Of a stretch of DNA of 64,000 nucleotides, positions 38,564 to 47,239 are shown in pieces. Within the stretch, counting starts at the first letter, position 1. Each line of letters opens with the position of its first letter. Source of the DNA: Rhizobium metallidurans. GTDB lineage: Bacteria; Pseudomonadota; Alphaproteobacteria; Rhizobiales; Rhizobiaceae. The notes under the pieces are model-generated. The model was given only the letters and a program-made list of their open reading frames with translations, had not been told where the DNA came from and ran no database searches. The DNA lies in NCBI RefSeq assembly GCF_014196505.1, contig NZ_JACIDW010000008.1:112468-176467 (forward strand). The letters are read 5' to 3'. The position numbers and the translations under genes were made by a program.

Positions 38564-38974
38564 TTGGACGCTTTCAAACTCGACCACCGGCTGGCCAATG
38601 ACAGCATCAGTATCCTGAAAACGGGCCTCTGCGACTTCCGGCTTTCCAGGGACTGTCGCTGGCCATGGCTTATCCTCGTGCCGCAGCGCACCGATATCAC
38701 CGAGATTTTCGAGCTGACGCCGCTCGACCAGGTGATGCTGACCTTCGAGACGGAGCTTGCCTCGACGGCCCTGAAGAAGGTGACCGGGGCGACAAAAATC
38801 AATGTCGCGGCTATTGGCAATATCGTCCGCCAGCTTCATGTTCATGTCGTCGCGCGCTTCGAAGACGATCCGAACTGGCCCGGCCCGATCTGGGGCTACG
38901 GCAAGCCGGAGGCCTATGAGGACGCGAAACGAGACCAATTCATCAAGACGATGCGGGAAGCCCTTTCATCATGA
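38564..38974 (+). CDS. HIT domain protein
   Basis: A 136-residue histidine-triad nucleotide hydrolase relative. The core ends in RQLHVHVVAR (about 89-98): two of the three HIT histidines are present (H92, H94), while the first is replaced by glutamine, as in a known bacterial subgroup. The PWLILVPQRTDITEIFEL segment is also typical. I use a TTG start at 38564 with a perfect GGAGG nine bases upstream; the frame runs back into the SRP RNA without similarity. Its TGA overlaps the nudC ATG (ATGA). Confidence 0.85.
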   Translation: MDAFKLDHRLANDSISILKTGLCDFRLSRDCRWPWLILVPQRTDITEIFELTPLDQVMLTFETELASTALKKVTGATKINVAAIGNIVRQLHVHVVARFEDDPNWPGPIWGYGKPEAYEDAKRDQFIKTMREALSS

Positions 38975-39933
38975 GTCGTTCGCTTTTCGAGACGGATGTA
39001 CCCCATCCCGAGCCCAGCAATCTGACGGCGTTCGCCGCCAACGACCTGATCCGCGATTCCGAGCATCGCAACGAAAACTCGGTGGACGAGGCGCTCGCCA
39101 AGGATGGAACCCATATCTTCGCCTTTACCGGCGACAAGCTGGTCCTGAAACACGACGGCCAGGTGCTCGACCCGCTGTTCGCGCGCTACGAACTGACCGA
39201 TCTCAAGCCCCACTGGGACGAGACAATCCTGCTCGGCTACCGCAAGACCGGCGAGCCCCGACTGGCGGTGCCGGTCGCCGTGCCGGAAGAGGAACTATCC
39301 AGCCAATACAAACCCGCCGACGGCCGGTCGCTCTATCGCGACATGCTGCTCGACGAGGTGCTGCTCGGCGAATTCGCGCAGGGCGCCAGCCTGATCCGCT
39401 GGAACGGCGACAACCGGTTCTGCGGCCGCTGCGGCTCCACGATGGAGATGCATATCGGCGGCTACAAGCGCGTCTGCACCGCCTGCCAGCACACGATCTT
39501 CCCGCGCACCGACCCTGTCGTGATCATGCTCACCATCGACGAGGAGCGCGATCTCTGCCTGCTCGGGCGTGGTCCGCATTTCGCGCCGGGCATGTATTCC
39601 TGCCTCGCCGGCTTCGTGGAGCCCGGCGAAACCATCGAGAACGCCGTGCGCCGCGAGACGCTGGAAGAATCCGGCATCCGTACCGGGCGCGTCCGCTACC
39701 ACGCCTCGCAGCCCTGGCCGATGCCGCATACGCTGATGATCGGCTGCTACGCCGAGGCCAAATCGCGCGACATCACCCGCGACGAGCAGGAACTCGAGGA
39801 CTGCCGCTGGTTTACCCGCGAGGAGACGATCGAGATGCTCGAGCGTCCCGGCACGACCGGCAAGGCGCCACCGCCGAAGGGCGCCATCGCCCATCGCCTG
39901 ATGCGCGACTGGGTGGAGTGGAAGAACCGGTAA
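38971..39933 (+). CDS. nudC: NAD(+) diphosphatase / mRNA NAD-decapping hydrolase
   Basis: A 320-residue Nudix enzyme that hydrolyses NADH and NAD-capped RNA. Four zinc cysteines C151, C154, C169 and C172 form the central zinc ribbon. The Nudix box follows at 214-236 (G-x5-E-x7-REx2EE-x-G pattern complete), and SQPWPMPHTLM downstream is the NADH-pyrophosphatase-specific motif. ATG overlaps the HIT gene stop, so the two genes are coupled. Length exceeds E. coli NudC by an N-terminal domain, as usual in alphaproteobacteria. Confidence 0.95.
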   Translation: MSRSLFETDVPHPEPSNLTAFAANDLIRDSEHRNENSVDEALAKDGTHIFAFTGDKLVLKHDGQVLDPLFARYELTDLKPHWDETILLGYRKTGEPRLAVPVAVPEEELSSQYKPADGRSLYRDMLLDEVLLGEFAQGASLIRWNGDNRFCGRCGSTMEMHIGGYKRVCTACQHTIFPRTDPVVIMLTIDEERDLCLLGRGPHFAPGMYSCLAGFVEPGETIENAVRRETLEESGIRTGRVRYHASQPWPMPHTLMIGCYAEAKSRDITRDEQELEDCRWFTREETIEMLERPGTTGKAPPPKGAIAHRLMRDWVEWKNR

Positions 39934-39942
39934 ATCAACGGA

Positions 39943-40647
39943 ATGGCGCGCTCGGAGAGGTTGCTGACCCTGTTGCAGACGCTGCGCCGCTACCGGCGGC
40001 CGGTGACTGGCGCGGTGCTGGCGGAGGAGACCGGTGTCAGCATTCGCACGCTCTACCGCGATATCGCCAGCCTGCAGGCGCAGGGCGCCGACATCGAAGG
40101 CGAACCGGGGCTCGGCTATATACTGAGACCCGGCTTCATGCTGCCGCCGATGATGTTTTCGCAAGACGAGATCGAGGCGCTGGTGCTAGGATCGCGATGG
40201 GTGGCGCGGGCGGCCGATCCGAGGCTCGCGGCAGCCGGCGCCGATGCTCTGGCAAAGATCGCCGAGGTGCTGCCGCGCGAGATCCGCGACGAGATCGAGA
40301 CCTCGCCGCTCCTCATCCACATGCGCCCGCCGATTTCAAGCAAGGCCGACATGGGCGTGATCCGCAAGGCGATCCGCGGCGAGCGGGTGCTGAAGCTCAC
40401 CTATACGGATGAAAGCGGCGCGGTCTCCATCCGCAACGTCTGGCCCTTCGCCATCAGCTATACAGAGCAGGTCCGGATGATCGTTGCCTGGTGCGAGCTC
40501 AGACAGGATTACCGGCATTTCCGCACCGACCGCATCGTCGAGATGATCCCGCAGGACACGCGCTATCCGCGCCGTCGCGCCATCCTGCTGCGGGAATGGA
40601 GCGACCGCGAAATCGTGCCGCGCGACCGGCAAACACTACTGCCATAA
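39943..40647 (+). CDS. YafY-type transcriptional regulator (HTH plus WYL)
   Basis: A 234-residue DeoR-like helix-turn-helix regulator. The N-terminal HTH_11 (ERLLTLLQTLRRYRRPVTGAVLAEETGVSIRTLYRDIASLQ, read in two parts as residues 5-45) precedes a WYL ligand-sensing domain (about 130-205: RKAIRGERVLKLTYTDESG to VAWCELRQDYRHF). Such regulators often sit beside VOC-family genes, one of which lies 435 bases downstream; control of it is inferred. ATG start at 39943, ten bases after nudC. Confidence 0.88.
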   Translation: MARSERLLTLLQTLRRYRRPVTGAVLAEETGVSIRTLYRDIASLQAQGADIEGEPGLGYILRPGFMLPPMMFSQDEIEALVLGSRWVARAADPRLAAAGADALAKIAEVLPREIRDEIETSPLLIHMRPPISSKADMGVIRKAIRGERVLKLTYTDESGAVSIRNVWPFAISYTEQVRMIVAWCELRQDYRHFRTDRIVEMIPQDTRYPRRRAILLREWSDREIVPRDRQTLLP

Positions 40648-40698
40648 ACTGACAGCATATGAGTCTAGTGTGGGTCCATCGAAACAGGAGGACCTGCC

Positions 40699-40983
40699 AT
40701 GACGAGCCTGAACAAAAGCCGCGACATGCATGGCGACGTGGGCCGCACCATGGGCCAGCCGACATCAGGCAACCACCGTTCCGACGAGGCTCTGTCCGAC
40801 ACCTGGTATCCGCGATCGCTGATGCTCAGGGTGATGCGCAACGCGTCGCGCCGCATGGCGCATAGCATGGGGCGCCGTGGCGCTCCGCGCCTCGAGCCGC
40901 AATCGATGTCGGAGAATCTGAGGCGCGATATCGGCGTCATCGACTGGGGCAGCCGCGACCGTGACCCCGGGCGCGAGCGGTAA
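40699..40983 (+). CDS. Small basic hypothetical protein
   Basis: A 94-residue protein of unknown function, rich in Arg, Ser and Met, without membrane segment or signal peptide. The C-terminal stretch MSENLRRDIGVIDWGSRDRD is the most ordered-looking part and faintly recalls short DUF1127-type tails, but I do not assign it. The case for a real gene is the strong AGGAGG site placed 7 bases before the ATG. A similar-sized frame on the other strand lacks a ribosome site. It lies between the YafY regulator and the VOC gene. Confidence 0.5.
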   Translation: MTSLNKSRDMHGDVGRTMGQPTSGNHRSDEALSDTWYPRSLMLRVMRNASRRMAHSMGRRGAPRLEPQSMSENLRRDIGVIDWGSRDRDPGRER

Positions 40984-41082
40984 CCGACACCTACGGACAT
41001 TTCACATCACGCTTTGGATCGCTGCCGGGACCCCGGCGGCGTTCGTATCACCACGTCTATTTTCAAGCAAAGGGACACCATC

Positions 41083-41451
41083 ATGAACAGCCCCAATCTC
41101 ATCATTCTCTATGTCCGCGATCCCGCCGCGAGCGCCAGTTTTTACAAGGCGCTCTTGAACCGCGAGCCTGTCGCCGACGCTCCCAATTTCGTGGCTTTCG
41201 CGCTCGATGGCGGCTTCACGCTCGGGCTGTGGCGGCTGAGCAGCGTCGTGCCGCAGCCATCGGCGATCGGCAGCCGCGCCGAGATCGCCTTCATGGTGCC
41301 GGGCGAAAACGGCGTCTCCAACCTCTACCGCGACTGGCGCGACCGCCACCTGCCGATCGCCCAGGACCTGACACAGCTCGACTTCGGCTCGACCTTCGTG
41401 GTGCTTGATCCCGATGGACATAGGTTGCGGGTTTGTGAGCCGGATAAGTAA
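41083..41451 (+). CDS. VOC family protein (glyoxalase/bleomycin-resistance fold)
   Basis: A 122-residue protein with the paired beta-alpha-beta-beta-beta modules of the vicinal oxygen chelate superfamily. The N-terminal LIILYVRDPAASASFYKALL and C-terminal FVVLDPDGHRLRVCEP segments are typical. Members include glyoxalases, extradiol dioxygenases and drug-binding proteins; with no residue set specific for any one, function is open. The ATG at 41083 has an AAAGGGA site. It is probably controlled by or co-regulated with the YafY-type gene upstream. Confidence 0.85.
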   Translation: MNSPNLIILYVRDPAASASFYKALLNREPVADAPNFVAFALDGGFTLGLWRLSSVVPQPSAIGSRAEIAFMVPGENGVSNLYRDWRDRHLPIAQDLTQLDFGSTFVVLDPDGHRLRVCEPDK

Positions 41452-41481
41452 TCGCTGATGCGGTCGCTTTAATGCGCGTCG

Positions 41482-41627
41482 GCATCCCTCACTCCACCTC
41501 ATTCCTGTGCTTGTCACAGGAATCCAGCCAGCCCAAGTCCTTGGGCTGGAAGACTCTTTTCGCCTCGCAGACGCGAGGCGGCTGGATCCCTGTGACAAGC
41601 ACAGGGATGAGGAAGAGTGTGGGGACG
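41482..41627. repeat. Mosaic palindromic repeat between the VOC gene and pheA
   Basis: About 146 bp of nested inverted repeats in a convergent gap. The outer arms CTGTGCTTGTCACAGG and CCTGTGACAAGCACAG are near-perfect complements. Between them are two further perfect hairpins: a 10-bp one (about 41527-41548) and CGCCTCGC/GCGAGGCG (41561-41580). Such units are common intergenic repeats in rhizobial genomes. Confidence 0.7.
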
Positions 41628-41669
41628 CCTCAGTGCCCTATATCGGCAACCGAAAAAACGCCCTCAATC

Positions 41670-42530
41670 CTATTTCTGCAACAGGCCCCGCATCGGGTGA
41701 CCCTTGTAGACGCCGAGGATGCGTACCTTCTCGGAGAAGAACTGCAGCTCCTCCAGCGCGCGGCGGACGTTGGCGTCGCCGGGATGGCCTTCGATGTCGG
41801 CGTAGAACTGGGTGGCGACGAACTTGCCGCCGAGCTGGTAGCTTTCCAGCTTGGTCATGTTGATGCTGTTGGTGGCGAAGCCGCCGAGCGCCTTGTAGAG
41901 GGCGGCGGGAATGTTGCGGACGTTGAAGACGAAGGTGGTGACCAGCTTCTCCTCGGCCGCCCCGCGCTCGGCCCACTTCTCGTCGCGCGACAGGATGACG
42001 AAGCGGGTGACGTTATCCTCGGTGTCCTCGACGTTTTCGGCGATGATATCGAGCTTGTAGAGGTCGGCTGCCAGACGCGGCGCGAGCGCTGCCATCGAGC
42101 GGTCGCCGGTTTCCTGCACCAGCTTGGCGGCACCCGCCGTATCGCCTGCGACCACCGCCTTCCAGCCATTGGCGCGGACGATCTTGCGGCACTGGCCGAG
42201 CGCGTGGATGTGGCTGTGAACGGTGCGGACCTCGTCCTTGGTGACGCCGGGCAGCACCATCAGCTGGAAGCGGATCGGCATGAAATATTCGCCGATGATG
42301 TGCAGCCGCGATTCCGGCAGGAGATGGTGAATGTCGGCGACGCGGCCGGCGATGGTGTTTTCGATCGGGATCATCGCCAGATCGGCATCGCCGCTTTCGA
42401 GCGCCACGAAGGCATCCTCGAAGGTCTGGCACGGCAGCGGATCCATATCAGGAAACATGTCGCGGCAGGCCATGTCGGAATTGGCGCCGAAGTCGCCCTG
42501 AAAGGCGATTTTGTTGGTCTTGATGCTCAT
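41670..42530 (-). CDS. pheA: Prephenate dehydratase
   Basis: A 286-residue monofunctional enzyme converting prephenate to phenylpyruvate in phenylalanine synthesis. The catalytic TRF motif (NVTRFVIL, about residues 173-180) and the periplasmic-binding-like dehydratase fold precede a C-terminal ACT domain, where the usual ESRP becomes KLESYQLGG, the alphaproteobacterial variant that still binds Phe for feedback control. There is no chorismate mutase domain. ATG at 42530, ten bases after kdsB, so the two are probably co-transcribed. Confidence 0.95.
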   Translation of the reverse strand: MSIKTNKIAFQGDFGANSDMACRDMFPDMDPLPCQTFEDAFVALESGDADLAMIPIENTIAGRVADIHHLLPESRLHIIGEYFMPIRFQLMVLPGVTKDEVRTVHSHIHALGQCRKIVRANGWKAVVAGDTAGAAKLVQETGDRSMAALAPRLAADLYKLDIIAENVEDTEDNVTRFVILSRDEKWAERGAAEEKLVTTFVFNVRNIPAALYKALGGFATNSINMTKLESYQLGGKFVATQFYADIEGHPGDANVRRALEELQFFSEKVRILGVYKGHPMRGLLQK

Positions 42531-42540
42531 GGGAGATCCG

Positions 42541-43296
42541 TTACTTCAATTGTGCGGAAAGAATGCGCCGCGCCTTTTCAAGGTCGGCGGGAGTATCGAC
42601 ACCGAGCGGAACGGTGTCAACGATCTCGACATCGATGCGCATGCCGGCTTCCAGCGCCCGTAGCTGCTCCAGCGATTCGCGCTTTTCGAGCGTGGAGGGC
42701 CCGAGCGATACGAAGCGCTCCAGCGCCGCGCGGCGATAGGTGTAGAGGCCGATGTGGTGATAGAGCGGGCCTTGACCATAAGGTGCCGTGGCCCGCGTGA
42801 AATAGAGCGCCCGCATGCGGGTCTCGGACAATGGCGAGCCGACCACCTTGACGACATGCGGCGCCGTCTTGTCTTCCTCGTTGTCGATGGCGATGGTCAG
42901 CGTGGCGATATCGACGGCGGCGTCTTGAAGCGGGCGCAGCGATGCGCGCACCGTTTCCGGCTCGATCGTCGGCAGGTCGCCCTGGACGTTGACGACATAC
43001 TCGATGCGACCCTCAGGATCGACCTTGGTCAGCGCTTCATGGATGCGGTCGGAGCCGGACTGGTGCGCCTTGGCGGTCATGACCACTTCGAAGCCGGCGG
43101 CCGCGACCACGTCGAAGACTTCCTGCTCGTCGACGGCAACAACCACGCGGCCGATCGCGGCCTCCTTCGCCCTCAGCGCCACCTGTATGACCATCGGTTT
43201 GCCGCAGATGTCGGCGAGCGGTTTTCCGGGCAGCCGGGTCGACGCCATGCGGGCGGGAATGAGGACGAGTACGTTGTCTAAATTTGGACTTGCCAT
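42541..43296 (-). CDS. kdsB: 3-deoxy-manno-octulosonate cytidylyltransferase
   Basis: A 251-residue enzyme that makes CMP-Kdo for lipopolysaccharide inner core. The nucleotidyltransferase start [19 protein letters not shown] (12-30) and the [12 protein letters not shown] block (about 103-114) are diagnostic, with [15 protein letters not shown] in the C-terminal half. Length fits the family. First gene of a kdsB-pheA pair; divergent from the cytochrome c gene. Confidence 0.96.
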   Translation of the reverse strand: MASPNLDNVLVLIPARMASTRLPGKPLADICGKPMVIQVALRAKEAAIGRVVVAVDEQEVFDVVAAAGFEVVMTAKAHQSGSDRIHEALTKVDPEGRIEYVVNVQGDLPTIEPETVRASLRPLQDAAVDIATLTIAIDNEEDKTAPHVVKVVGSPLSETRMRALYFTRATAPYGQGPLYHHIGLYTYRRAALERFVSLGPSTLEKRESLEQLRALEAGMRIDVEIVDTVPLGVDTPADLEKARRILSAQLK

Positions 43297-43454
43297 TGCT
43301 CAGGCCTTCATTTCCGGGCGGAAAGGTGTCAAAAAGTCTCATGCCGCCGAGGCGTTCGGCGGTTGCAAGAATTAGCCAAAAGACATAGGTTTCGCTCGAT
43401 TTCAAGAGACAGACCGGTTTTATGTCTGCCGGCTGTGAGGGGGGAGCATCACAG

Positions 43455-44030
43455 ATGAATTCTTACGTGAATACGGCGGTGGGAGCGCTGCTCGGTACGG
43501 TCTTCGTGCTGATGACCGTATCCATCGCCTCGGATAGCCTGTTCAAATCCGAAGAGCCGGAGAAGGAAGGTTTTGCCATCGTGGCCGAGGAGGCTTCGGC
43601 CGCCGATGCCGGCGGCGCAGCTCCAGCTGCCGCCGTGCCGATCGCGCAGTTGCTTGCGAAGGCCGACGCGAAGGCCGGCGAGACGGTGTTCAAGAAGTGT
43701 CAGGCCTGTCATGACGGCACGAAAGGGGGACCGAACAAGGTCGGGCCGAACCTCTTTGGTGTCGTAGATCGTCCGATCGGTTCGCATGAGGGTTTCGCCT
43801 ACTCCGCCGCCATGAAGGATTTTTCGAAGGGTGCCAGCGAGAAGTGGACCTATGAGCACCTGAACGAGTTCCTGGCGGCGCCGAAGAAGTACATCGCCGG
43901 GACGGCGATGGGCTTTGCCGGCCTGCAGAAGGAAGCCGATCGCGCCAACGTGATCCTCTACCTGCGTTCGCTGGCCGATTCGCCGGTGGCGCTGCCGGAT
44001 CCGAATGCGCCTGCTTCGGCGACCCAGTGA
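43455..44030 (+). CDS. Membrane-anchored cytochrome c (CycM-like)
   Basis: A 191-residue class I cytochrome c. An uncleaved N-terminal membrane anchor (about 8-27) is followed by an Ala-rich linker and a cytochrome domain with the heme site C82-Q-A-C85-H86 and the axial methionine probably M152 (GTAMGFAG). It resembles CycM/cytochrome c552, which carries electrons from the bc1 complex to the aa3 oxidase in rhizobia. The ATG at 43455 has GGGGAG upstream; an earlier in-frame ATG lacks conservation. Ends at a good terminator. Confidence 0.92.
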   Translation: MNSYVNTAVGALLGTVFVLMTVSIASDSLFKSEEPEKEGFAIVAEEASAADAGGAAPAAAVPIAQLLAKADAKAGETVFKKCQACHDGTKGGPNKVGPNLFGVVDRPIGSHEGFAYSAAMKDFSKGASEKWTYEHLNEFLAAPKKYIAGTAMGFAGLQKEADRANVILYLRSLADSPVALPDPNAPASATQ

Positions 44031-44053
44031 CGTCATCCATCGCATGAGATGCG

Positions 44054-44082
44054 AAAGCCCGGCCGCCGTGCCGGGCTTTTCG
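44054..44082 (+). terminator. Intrinsic terminator after the cytochrome c gene
   Basis: Ten-bp stem (44054-44063 with 44070-44079), 6-base loop, short T run. Lies between converging genes. Confidence 0.88.
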
Positions 44083-44097
44083 TTTCAGGCATCCCGG

Positions 44098-45042
44098 CTA
44101 TCCGAGCAGATAGGCCCAGAACGAGACGGTGATGGCGCCGAGCGCCGTCGTCAGCGTGATCGTCGAGGCGGCAAGGCCGTGGCCGACGCCGAAGCGATTG
44201 GCGATCAGCCAGGCGTTGACGCCCGTCGGAACCGACGAGATCAGCACCAGCGCCGCGGTCCAGTCTCTTTCGAGCCCGAGGAGATAGCTGGTCGTCCAGA
44301 CGCAGGCGGGCAAGAGCAGCAGCTTGAAGGCGGAGGTGACGCTGGCAATGCCGACATTGCCCGAGGTGCCGTATTGCTGCAGGGCCATGCCGAGCGAGAT
44401 GAGGGCGACGGGACCGGCGACGCCGGCGATCTGATCGACGACCAGCTTGACCGGCACCGGCATCGTCCAGCCGAGAAGATGCATGAGAGCACCGCCGGCA
44501 AGCCCGATGACCAGCGGATTGCGGACGAGATTGCGGGCGATCTGGCGCAGCACCTGCGCGATGCCCCTTCGCGGGCCGCCATTGATCTTCTGCTCGGCGC
44601 GCTCCATCAAAATGGTGCCGATGATCATCATGACCGGCAGGTGCACGGCAATCAGGATCGACAGCGGCACGAGGCCCTTGTCGCCGACGGTGCGCTGGAC
44701 CAGCGGCAGGCCGATGAAGATGGTGTTGGCGAAGGCCGACGACACGCCGGCGAGCACGCCGATCCGGTCGTCGCGGCCAAAAAAGCGGGTGGCCGCGATG
44801 TGCGCGGCGGTCCAGGTGACGGCGACGCCGGAGAAATAGGCGATCCAGAGCCTGAAGGGCGAGGCGCCCTTGAAGTCCGCCTCGGCGATCGTGCGGAAGA
44901 GCAACAGCGGCACCGCGATCTTGAAGACGAACTCGCTCAGCGCATCGCCGACCTCGGCCTTCATCAGCCCCACCTTGACGATCAGCCAGCCGATCAGGAT
45001 CATCACGAAGATGGGAAGAACGTCGAGAAAGATGGCGGACAT
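44098..45042 (-). CDS. AEC family transporter
   Basis: A 314-residue membrane protein with about ten helices in two inverted halves, as in auxin efflux carrier-type bacterial permeases. Conserved features are the N-terminal LPIFVMILIGWLIVKVGLM, the LPLLLFRTIAEADF helix and the second-half glycine/proline break GPVALISLGMALQQYG. Bacterial members move malonate, malate or other carboxylates; the substrate here is unknown. ATG at 45042, monocistronic. Confidence 0.88.
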   Translation of the reverse strand: MSAIFLDVLPIFVMILIGWLIVKVGLMKAEVGDALSEFVFKIAVPLLLFRTIAEADFKGASPFRLWIAYFSGVAVTWTAAHIAATRFFGRDDRIGVLAGVSSAFANTIFIGLPLVQRTVGDKGLVPLSILIAVHLPVMMIIGTILMERAEQKINGGPRRGIAQVLRQIARNLVRNPLVIGLAGGALMHLLGWTMPVPVKLVVDQIAGVAGPVALISLGMALQQYGTSGNVGIASVTSAFKLLLLPACVWTTSYLLGLERDWTAALVLISSVPTGVNAWLIANRFGVGHGLAASTITLTTALGAITVSFWAYLLG

Positions 45043-45471
45043 CGGGGAGGATTGCCTACTGCTTTGGAATATCAGAGGTCTAGCAGCAAAGTGTTCGCGC
45101 TGACAAACCGGAATGACGCCACGCCGGGCGCAAACGCAAAAAAAGCGGGGTTCGGCCCGCTTTTCCGCATCCGGTCTTGCCGGATTGCCGGTTGGTCATG
45201 CTGCCAGTTCATCCGTGGTCAGCGTCGCACCGGTATCATCGAAGGGCATGATTTTATTTATCGGGCCCTTCTCGATCGGCGACCGCCGTTAAAGCCGTCC
45301 ATGCCGATCTTGTTGAGGTGAGATATAGCCAGCCAAAATGACAGGCGAATGACGTCCGCGCGGCATTTTTGCGAAAGGATCGGCGGCAAGTCCGGCATTT
45401 CCGCTTCCCATGGGCTGAAAATCCGCTAAGACCGACTACCGGCTATCACCAAAACCGGGACCTCCCATTTC
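45043..45471. other. Gene-poor 429-base gap between the AEC and adenosine kinase genes
   Basis: No gene of normal size is supported. On the minus strand, a 17-codon frame (45249-45196, MPFDDTGATLTTDELAA) precedes a strong terminator at 45138-45164, and a 7-bp dyad (GAAGGGC 45241-45247 with GCCCTTC 45265-45271) lies at its start. On the plus strand, the last 60 bases must contain the adenosine kinase promoter, but no clear -35/-10 pair is seen. Confidence 0.45.
45138..45164 (-). terminator. Intrinsic terminator on the minus strand without an assigned gene
   Basis: Nine-bp stem (45164-45156 with 45149-45141) followed on the minus strand by seven T (45144-45138). It points away from the adenosine kinase gene and lies upstream of the AEC gene start, so it must end a short minus-strand transcript or act as a leader attenuator. 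Confidence 0.8.
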
Positions 45472-46464
45472 ATGACCAAATTCGATGTACTGACTGTCGG
45501 CAACGCCATCGTCGATATCATCGCGCGTTGCGACGACCAGTTCCTCATTGATCACAAGATCACCAAGGCAGCGATGAACCTGATCGATGCCGAGCGCGCC
45601 GAACTGCTCTACAAGCATATGGGCCCGGCGCTGGAAGCCTCGGGCGGCAGCGCCGGCAACACGGCGGCCGGCATCGCCAATTTCGGCGGCAAGGCCGCCT
45701 ATTTCGGCAAGGTCGCCGAAGACCAGCTGGGCGAGATCTTCGCGCACGACATCCGCGCCCAGGGCGTGCACTACCAGACGCAGCCGAAGGGCAAGTTCCC
45801 GCCGACCGCCCGCTCGATGATCTTCGTGACCGAGGACGGCGAGCGCTCGATGAACACCTATCTCGGCGCCTGCGTCGAACTCGGACCGGAGGATGTCGAG
45901 CCCGAGGTCGTGGCGCAGTCCAAGGTCACCTATTTCGAAGGCTATCTCTGGGACCCGCCGCGCGCCAAGGAAGCGATCCGCGATTGCGCCCGCATCGCCC
46001 ATGAGAACGGCCGCGAAATGTCGATGACGCTCTCCGACAGCTTCTGCGTCGGCCGCTACCGCGACGAGTTTCTCGACCTGATGCGTTCGAGCACCGTCGA
46101 CATCGTTTTCGCCAACAAGCAGGAGGCGCTGGCGCTTTACGAGACCGAGGATTTCGAGGAGGCGCTGACGAAGATCGCGCAGGATTGCAAGATCGCCGCG
46201 GTGACGATGAGCGAAGAGGGTGCCGTCATTCTCAAGGGCAGCGAGCGCTTCCAGGTCGATGCCATCGAGATCAAGGAGCTTGTCGACACGACCGGCGCCG
46301 GCGATCTGTTCGCGGCAGGTTTCCTTTACGGCTACACGCAGGGGCGGACGCTCGAGGATTGCGGCAAGCTCGGCTGCCTGGCCGCCGGCATCGTGATTCA
46401 GCAGATCGGGCCGCGCCCGATGACGTCGCTCGTGGAAGCCGGCAAGCGCGCGGGCCTTGTCTAA
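45472..46464 (+). CDS. Adenosine kinase (PfkB family)
   Basis: A 330-residue ribokinase-like enzyme, best matching bacterial adenosine kinases that salvage adenosine to AMP. The N-terminal TVGNAIVDIIARCDD, the substrate-binding SGGSAGNTAAGIANFGG loop (about 59-75) and the PfkB signature 2 DTTGAGDLFAAGFLYG (about 267-282) with catalytic Asp are visible. Sugar specificity (for example ribose or fructose) cannot be ruled out. ATG at 45472; monocistronic; convergent with the SH3 protein gene. Confidence 0.9.
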   Translation: MTKFDVLTVGNAIVDIIARCDDQFLIDHKITKAAMNLIDAERAELLYKHMGPALEASGGSAGNTAAGIANFGGKAAYFGKVAEDQLGEIFAHDIRAQGVHYQTQPKGKFPPTARSMIFVTEDGERSMNTYLGACVELGPEDVEPEVVAQSKVTYFEGYLWDPPRAKEAIRDCARIAHENGREMSMTLSDSFCVGRYRDEFLDLMRSSTVDIVFANKQEALALYETEDFEEALTKIAQDCKIAAVTMSEEGAVILKGSERFQVDAIEIKELVDTTGAGDLFAAGFLYGYTQGRTLEDCGKLGCLAAGIVIQQIGPRPMTSLVEAGKRAGLV

Positions 46465-46475
46465 GGCCGCGCTTA

Positions 46476-46544
46476 CCTGAAGGCTTCTCCCGCTTGAAGG
46501 CTTGGCCGGGATAGGCCTTACTTGAAGGCCTCTCCGGGATAGGC
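46476..46544. repeat. Short degenerate duplication at the 3' end of the SH3 gene
   Basis: A 24-base unit at 46521-46544, which encodes the last residues of the SH3 protein, recurs with four changes at 46493-46516, and its first half recurs again at 46476-46492. Reads like local slippage or duplication after the stop codon. Confidence 0.6.
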
Positions 46545-47057
46545 GCCCCAGATTTCCGACTGCGCCACCCAACCCTCGGCGCCGTCGGTCTTGCCGAAGC
46601 ACCAGTCGCCGTTGCACTCGCCGATCGTCATGGTCACGCCGGGCTCCAGCTTGGCGGTGACGGTCGCGGATGGCTGGGCTTCGCGGCGCATGTTGACGAA
46701 GACGCTCTTGCCCTTGCCCTTCATCCAGGGAGCGGCAATGGCGGCGCGGGCGCCCGACAGCAGCGACTGGTTGACCCAGCCCTCGGTGCCATCGGCATCG
46801 CGCACCTGGCGCCAGTTGTCGTATTCCTGGATGATCTCGACCGGCAGGCCGGCTTTCAGATACATCCACGACGCGGCATAATCGGTTCCGGGACCGATGC
46901 GCAGATTGACGCGCTTGGCCTTCAGCGTGACAAAGCGCGGCAGCGGCAGGCCGCTCGGACCCTTCGCCGCCTGGGCATAGCCAAGCTCGGCGGTGCCGGC
47001 CGAAAGCACAAAGCCCAACGCGAGGGCGAGGCATGATTTCAGGACTGTGCTGCGCAT
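46518..47057 (-). CDS. Secreted protein with two bacterial SH3 domains
   Basis: A 179-residue protein with a Sec signal peptide (about 1-29, cleavage after YAQA) and two SH3b-like repeats: about 42-100 (NLRIGPGTDYAASWMYLKAGLPVEII...GWVNQSLLSG) and about 113-175 (VFVNMRREAQPSATVTAKLEPGV...GWVAQSEIWG). Such proteins act in the periplasm and often bind peptidoglycan or peptides. The two cysteines (ECNGDWC) could form a disulfide. ATG at 47057; a perfect 8-bp hairpin (47080-47100) lies in its leader. Confidence 0.88.
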   Translation of the reverse strand: MRSTVLKSCLALALGFVLSAGTAELGYAQAAKGPSGLPLPRFVTLKAKRVNLRIGPGTDYAASWMYLKAGLPVEIIQEYDNWRQVRDADGTEGWVNQSLLSGARAAIAAPWMKGKGKSVFVNMRREAQPSATVTAKLEPGVTMTIGECNGDWCFGKTDGAEGWVAQSEIWGAYPGEAFK

Positions 47058-47079
47058 GACGATTTCCGTTCGCTAAGAC

Positions 47080-47100
47080 CCAGGCGGTTCCTCCGCCTGG
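47080..47100 (-). promoter_or_regulatory. Hairpin in the leader of the SH3 protein gene
   Basis: Perfect 8-bp stem (47080-47087 with 47093-47100), 5-base loop, about 22 bases before the ATG. No T run, so an mRNA stability or leader element rather than a terminator. Confidence 0.35.
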
Positions 47101-47239
47101 TTTCCGGACCTCGACATTCCACGCACGCTCAACGAGTTTTGTTTGTCTTCGCGTACGGGTCTGGTAGAAATTCCCCGGAACGGGAAAATTATCCCGCGTC
47201 TTGGTTAAGGACCTCTGAACAAGGCAGCAGCTCCAGGAT

